From Deltaproteobacteria bacterium (GTDB lineage Bacteria > Desulfobacterota > G020345765), in assembly GCA_030616835.1 (NCBI GenBank), contig JAUWWP010000039.1, forward strand, positions 1-12,558: a DNA stretch of 12,558 bases, read 5' to 3'. Below, in pieces: positions 12,100-12,558 of the stretch. The notes under the pieces were generated by a model, which had not been told where the DNA came from, searched no databases, and was given only the letters and a program-made list of their open reading frames with translations. The position numbers were made by a program, and so were the translations under genes. Numbering within the stretch: the first letter of the stretch is position 1; the number at the start of each line of letters is the position of its first letter.

Positions 12100-12558
12100 A
12101 TGAAAAAGCTAATCCTTTGCGATTTCGATGGGACGATAAGCCTTAAAGATGTAAGTCATCAACTGCTGGATACCTTTACCAATGGTAATTGGAAGGGAAT
12201 TGATCAGGAGTTTATCAGCGGGAAGATCGGCTCCCAGGAGGCCTACCAGAGAATAGCAAAGCTTCTTAAGGGAAGCCAGAAGGAATTTCTCGATTATGCT
12301 CGAGGATTTACTGGGCTCGATCCATACTTTCATGACTTTTACCACCTCTGTATGAAAAATGAGATTGCGGTAAAGATAGTAAGCGATGGCTTCGACTTCT
12401 ATATCTCTGCCCTCCTGGACAAATACCATCTGGGGGAGATCGAGTTCTTCTCCAATCAGTTGGTCTTTAAGCCCGACGGAAGCTTCGAGATGAAATTTCC
12501 CTACTGCAATCCTGATTGCTGCCCTTCGGGCACCTGTAAAGGGACGGTAGTATCTAAC
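12100..12558 (+). CDS. HAD-IB phosphatase, MtnX-like (3' end outside the window)
   Basis: The first 153 residues are present. HAD motif I is LCDFDGTIS (nucleophile D8, acid D10), motif II is the Ser in KIVSDG (S95), and the motif III lysine is probably K147 in CPSGTCKG, with a cysteine cluster (C136, C140, C141, C146) before it. This cap-C1 layout with a CxxGxCK-type segment is typical of the HAD-IB members annotated as MtnX-like or 2,3-diketo-5-methylthiopentyl-1-phosphate enolase-phosphatase-like, which are related to phosphoserine phosphatase. The substrate cannot be decided and the Asp motif after K147 lies outside. The ATG at 12100 gives the usual very short lead to motif I; only GGGAAA precedes it, and the promoter is immediately adjacent, so it may be read from a leaderless mRNA. 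Confidence 0.88.
   Translation, partial: MKKLILCDFDGTISLKDVSHQLLDTFTNGNWKGIDQEFISGKIGSQEAYQRIAKLLKGSQKEFLDYARGFTGLDPYFHDFYHLCMKNEIAVKIVSDGFDFYISALLDKYHLGEIEFFSNQLVFKPDGSFEMKFPYCNPDCCPSGTCKGTVVSN

Noticed and set aside
11655..12146. Plus-strand 163-residue frame over brnT and the downstream repeat
   Set aside because: It crosses brnT antisense, a hairpin repeat and the next promoter; no start signals or family features.
12109..12429. Minus-strand frame opposite the HAD gene
   Set aside because: Shadow of a clear HAD phosphatase; no ribosome-binding site or recognisable domain.

Overview
The window looks like a chromosomal stretch of an uncultured, probably anaerobic, Gram-negative-type bacterium from an environmental genome. 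The clues are selA (selenocysteine use), a PilB-type pilus ATPase, three bactofilins, classical sigma70-type promoters with 16-17 bp spacers, and dispersed CAAATG-word and palindromic repeats of a kind common in genomes of uncultured bacteria. I cannot name the phylum from the sequence alone.

Layout. At 1-200 (minus) is the 5' end of a short-chain dehydrogenase, divergent from selA (442-1875, plus). A 520-bp repeat-rich spacer follows, with a large imperfect inverted repeat and a 30-bp perfect palindrome. Next come an HNH endonuclease and a small four-cysteine protein (2402-3326, plus). These converge on a long minus-strand block that reads, in transcription order: Nudix hydrolase, AMMECR1-domain protein, PilB-type ATPase with an MshEN-like c-di-GMP-binding region, three bactofilins, a ParA ATPase and a ParB/Srx-domain protein without a visible helix-turn-helix (9188 down to 3330). 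A near-consensus promoter sits directly before the first bactofilin, so bactofilin-bactofilin-bactofilin-parA-parB-like is probably one operon downstream of pilB. It resembles the Myxococcus xanthus BacNOP/PadC/ParA polar scaffold, in which a ParB-like CTPase ties ParA to bactofilin polymers. Bactofilins also position PilB/PilT in that organism. I regard this as the main biological system of the window.

The second point of interest is 9587 to about 11810. Two attC-type integron recombination sites, both in minus orientation and each with the characteristic single extrahelical A, lie directly downstream of minus-strand genes: a BrnT/BrnA toxin-antitoxin pair before one, and an A+T-rich SGNH-hydrolase gene plus a 41-residue lysine-rich protein gene before the other. 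This is a small integron cassette cluster with no integrase in view. It is flanked on both sides by related short dispersed repeats. The window ends in the 5' part of a HAD-IB (MtnX-like) phosphatase gene on the plus strand. Its promoter, like that of brnT, lies so close to the ATG that a leaderless mRNA is predicted.
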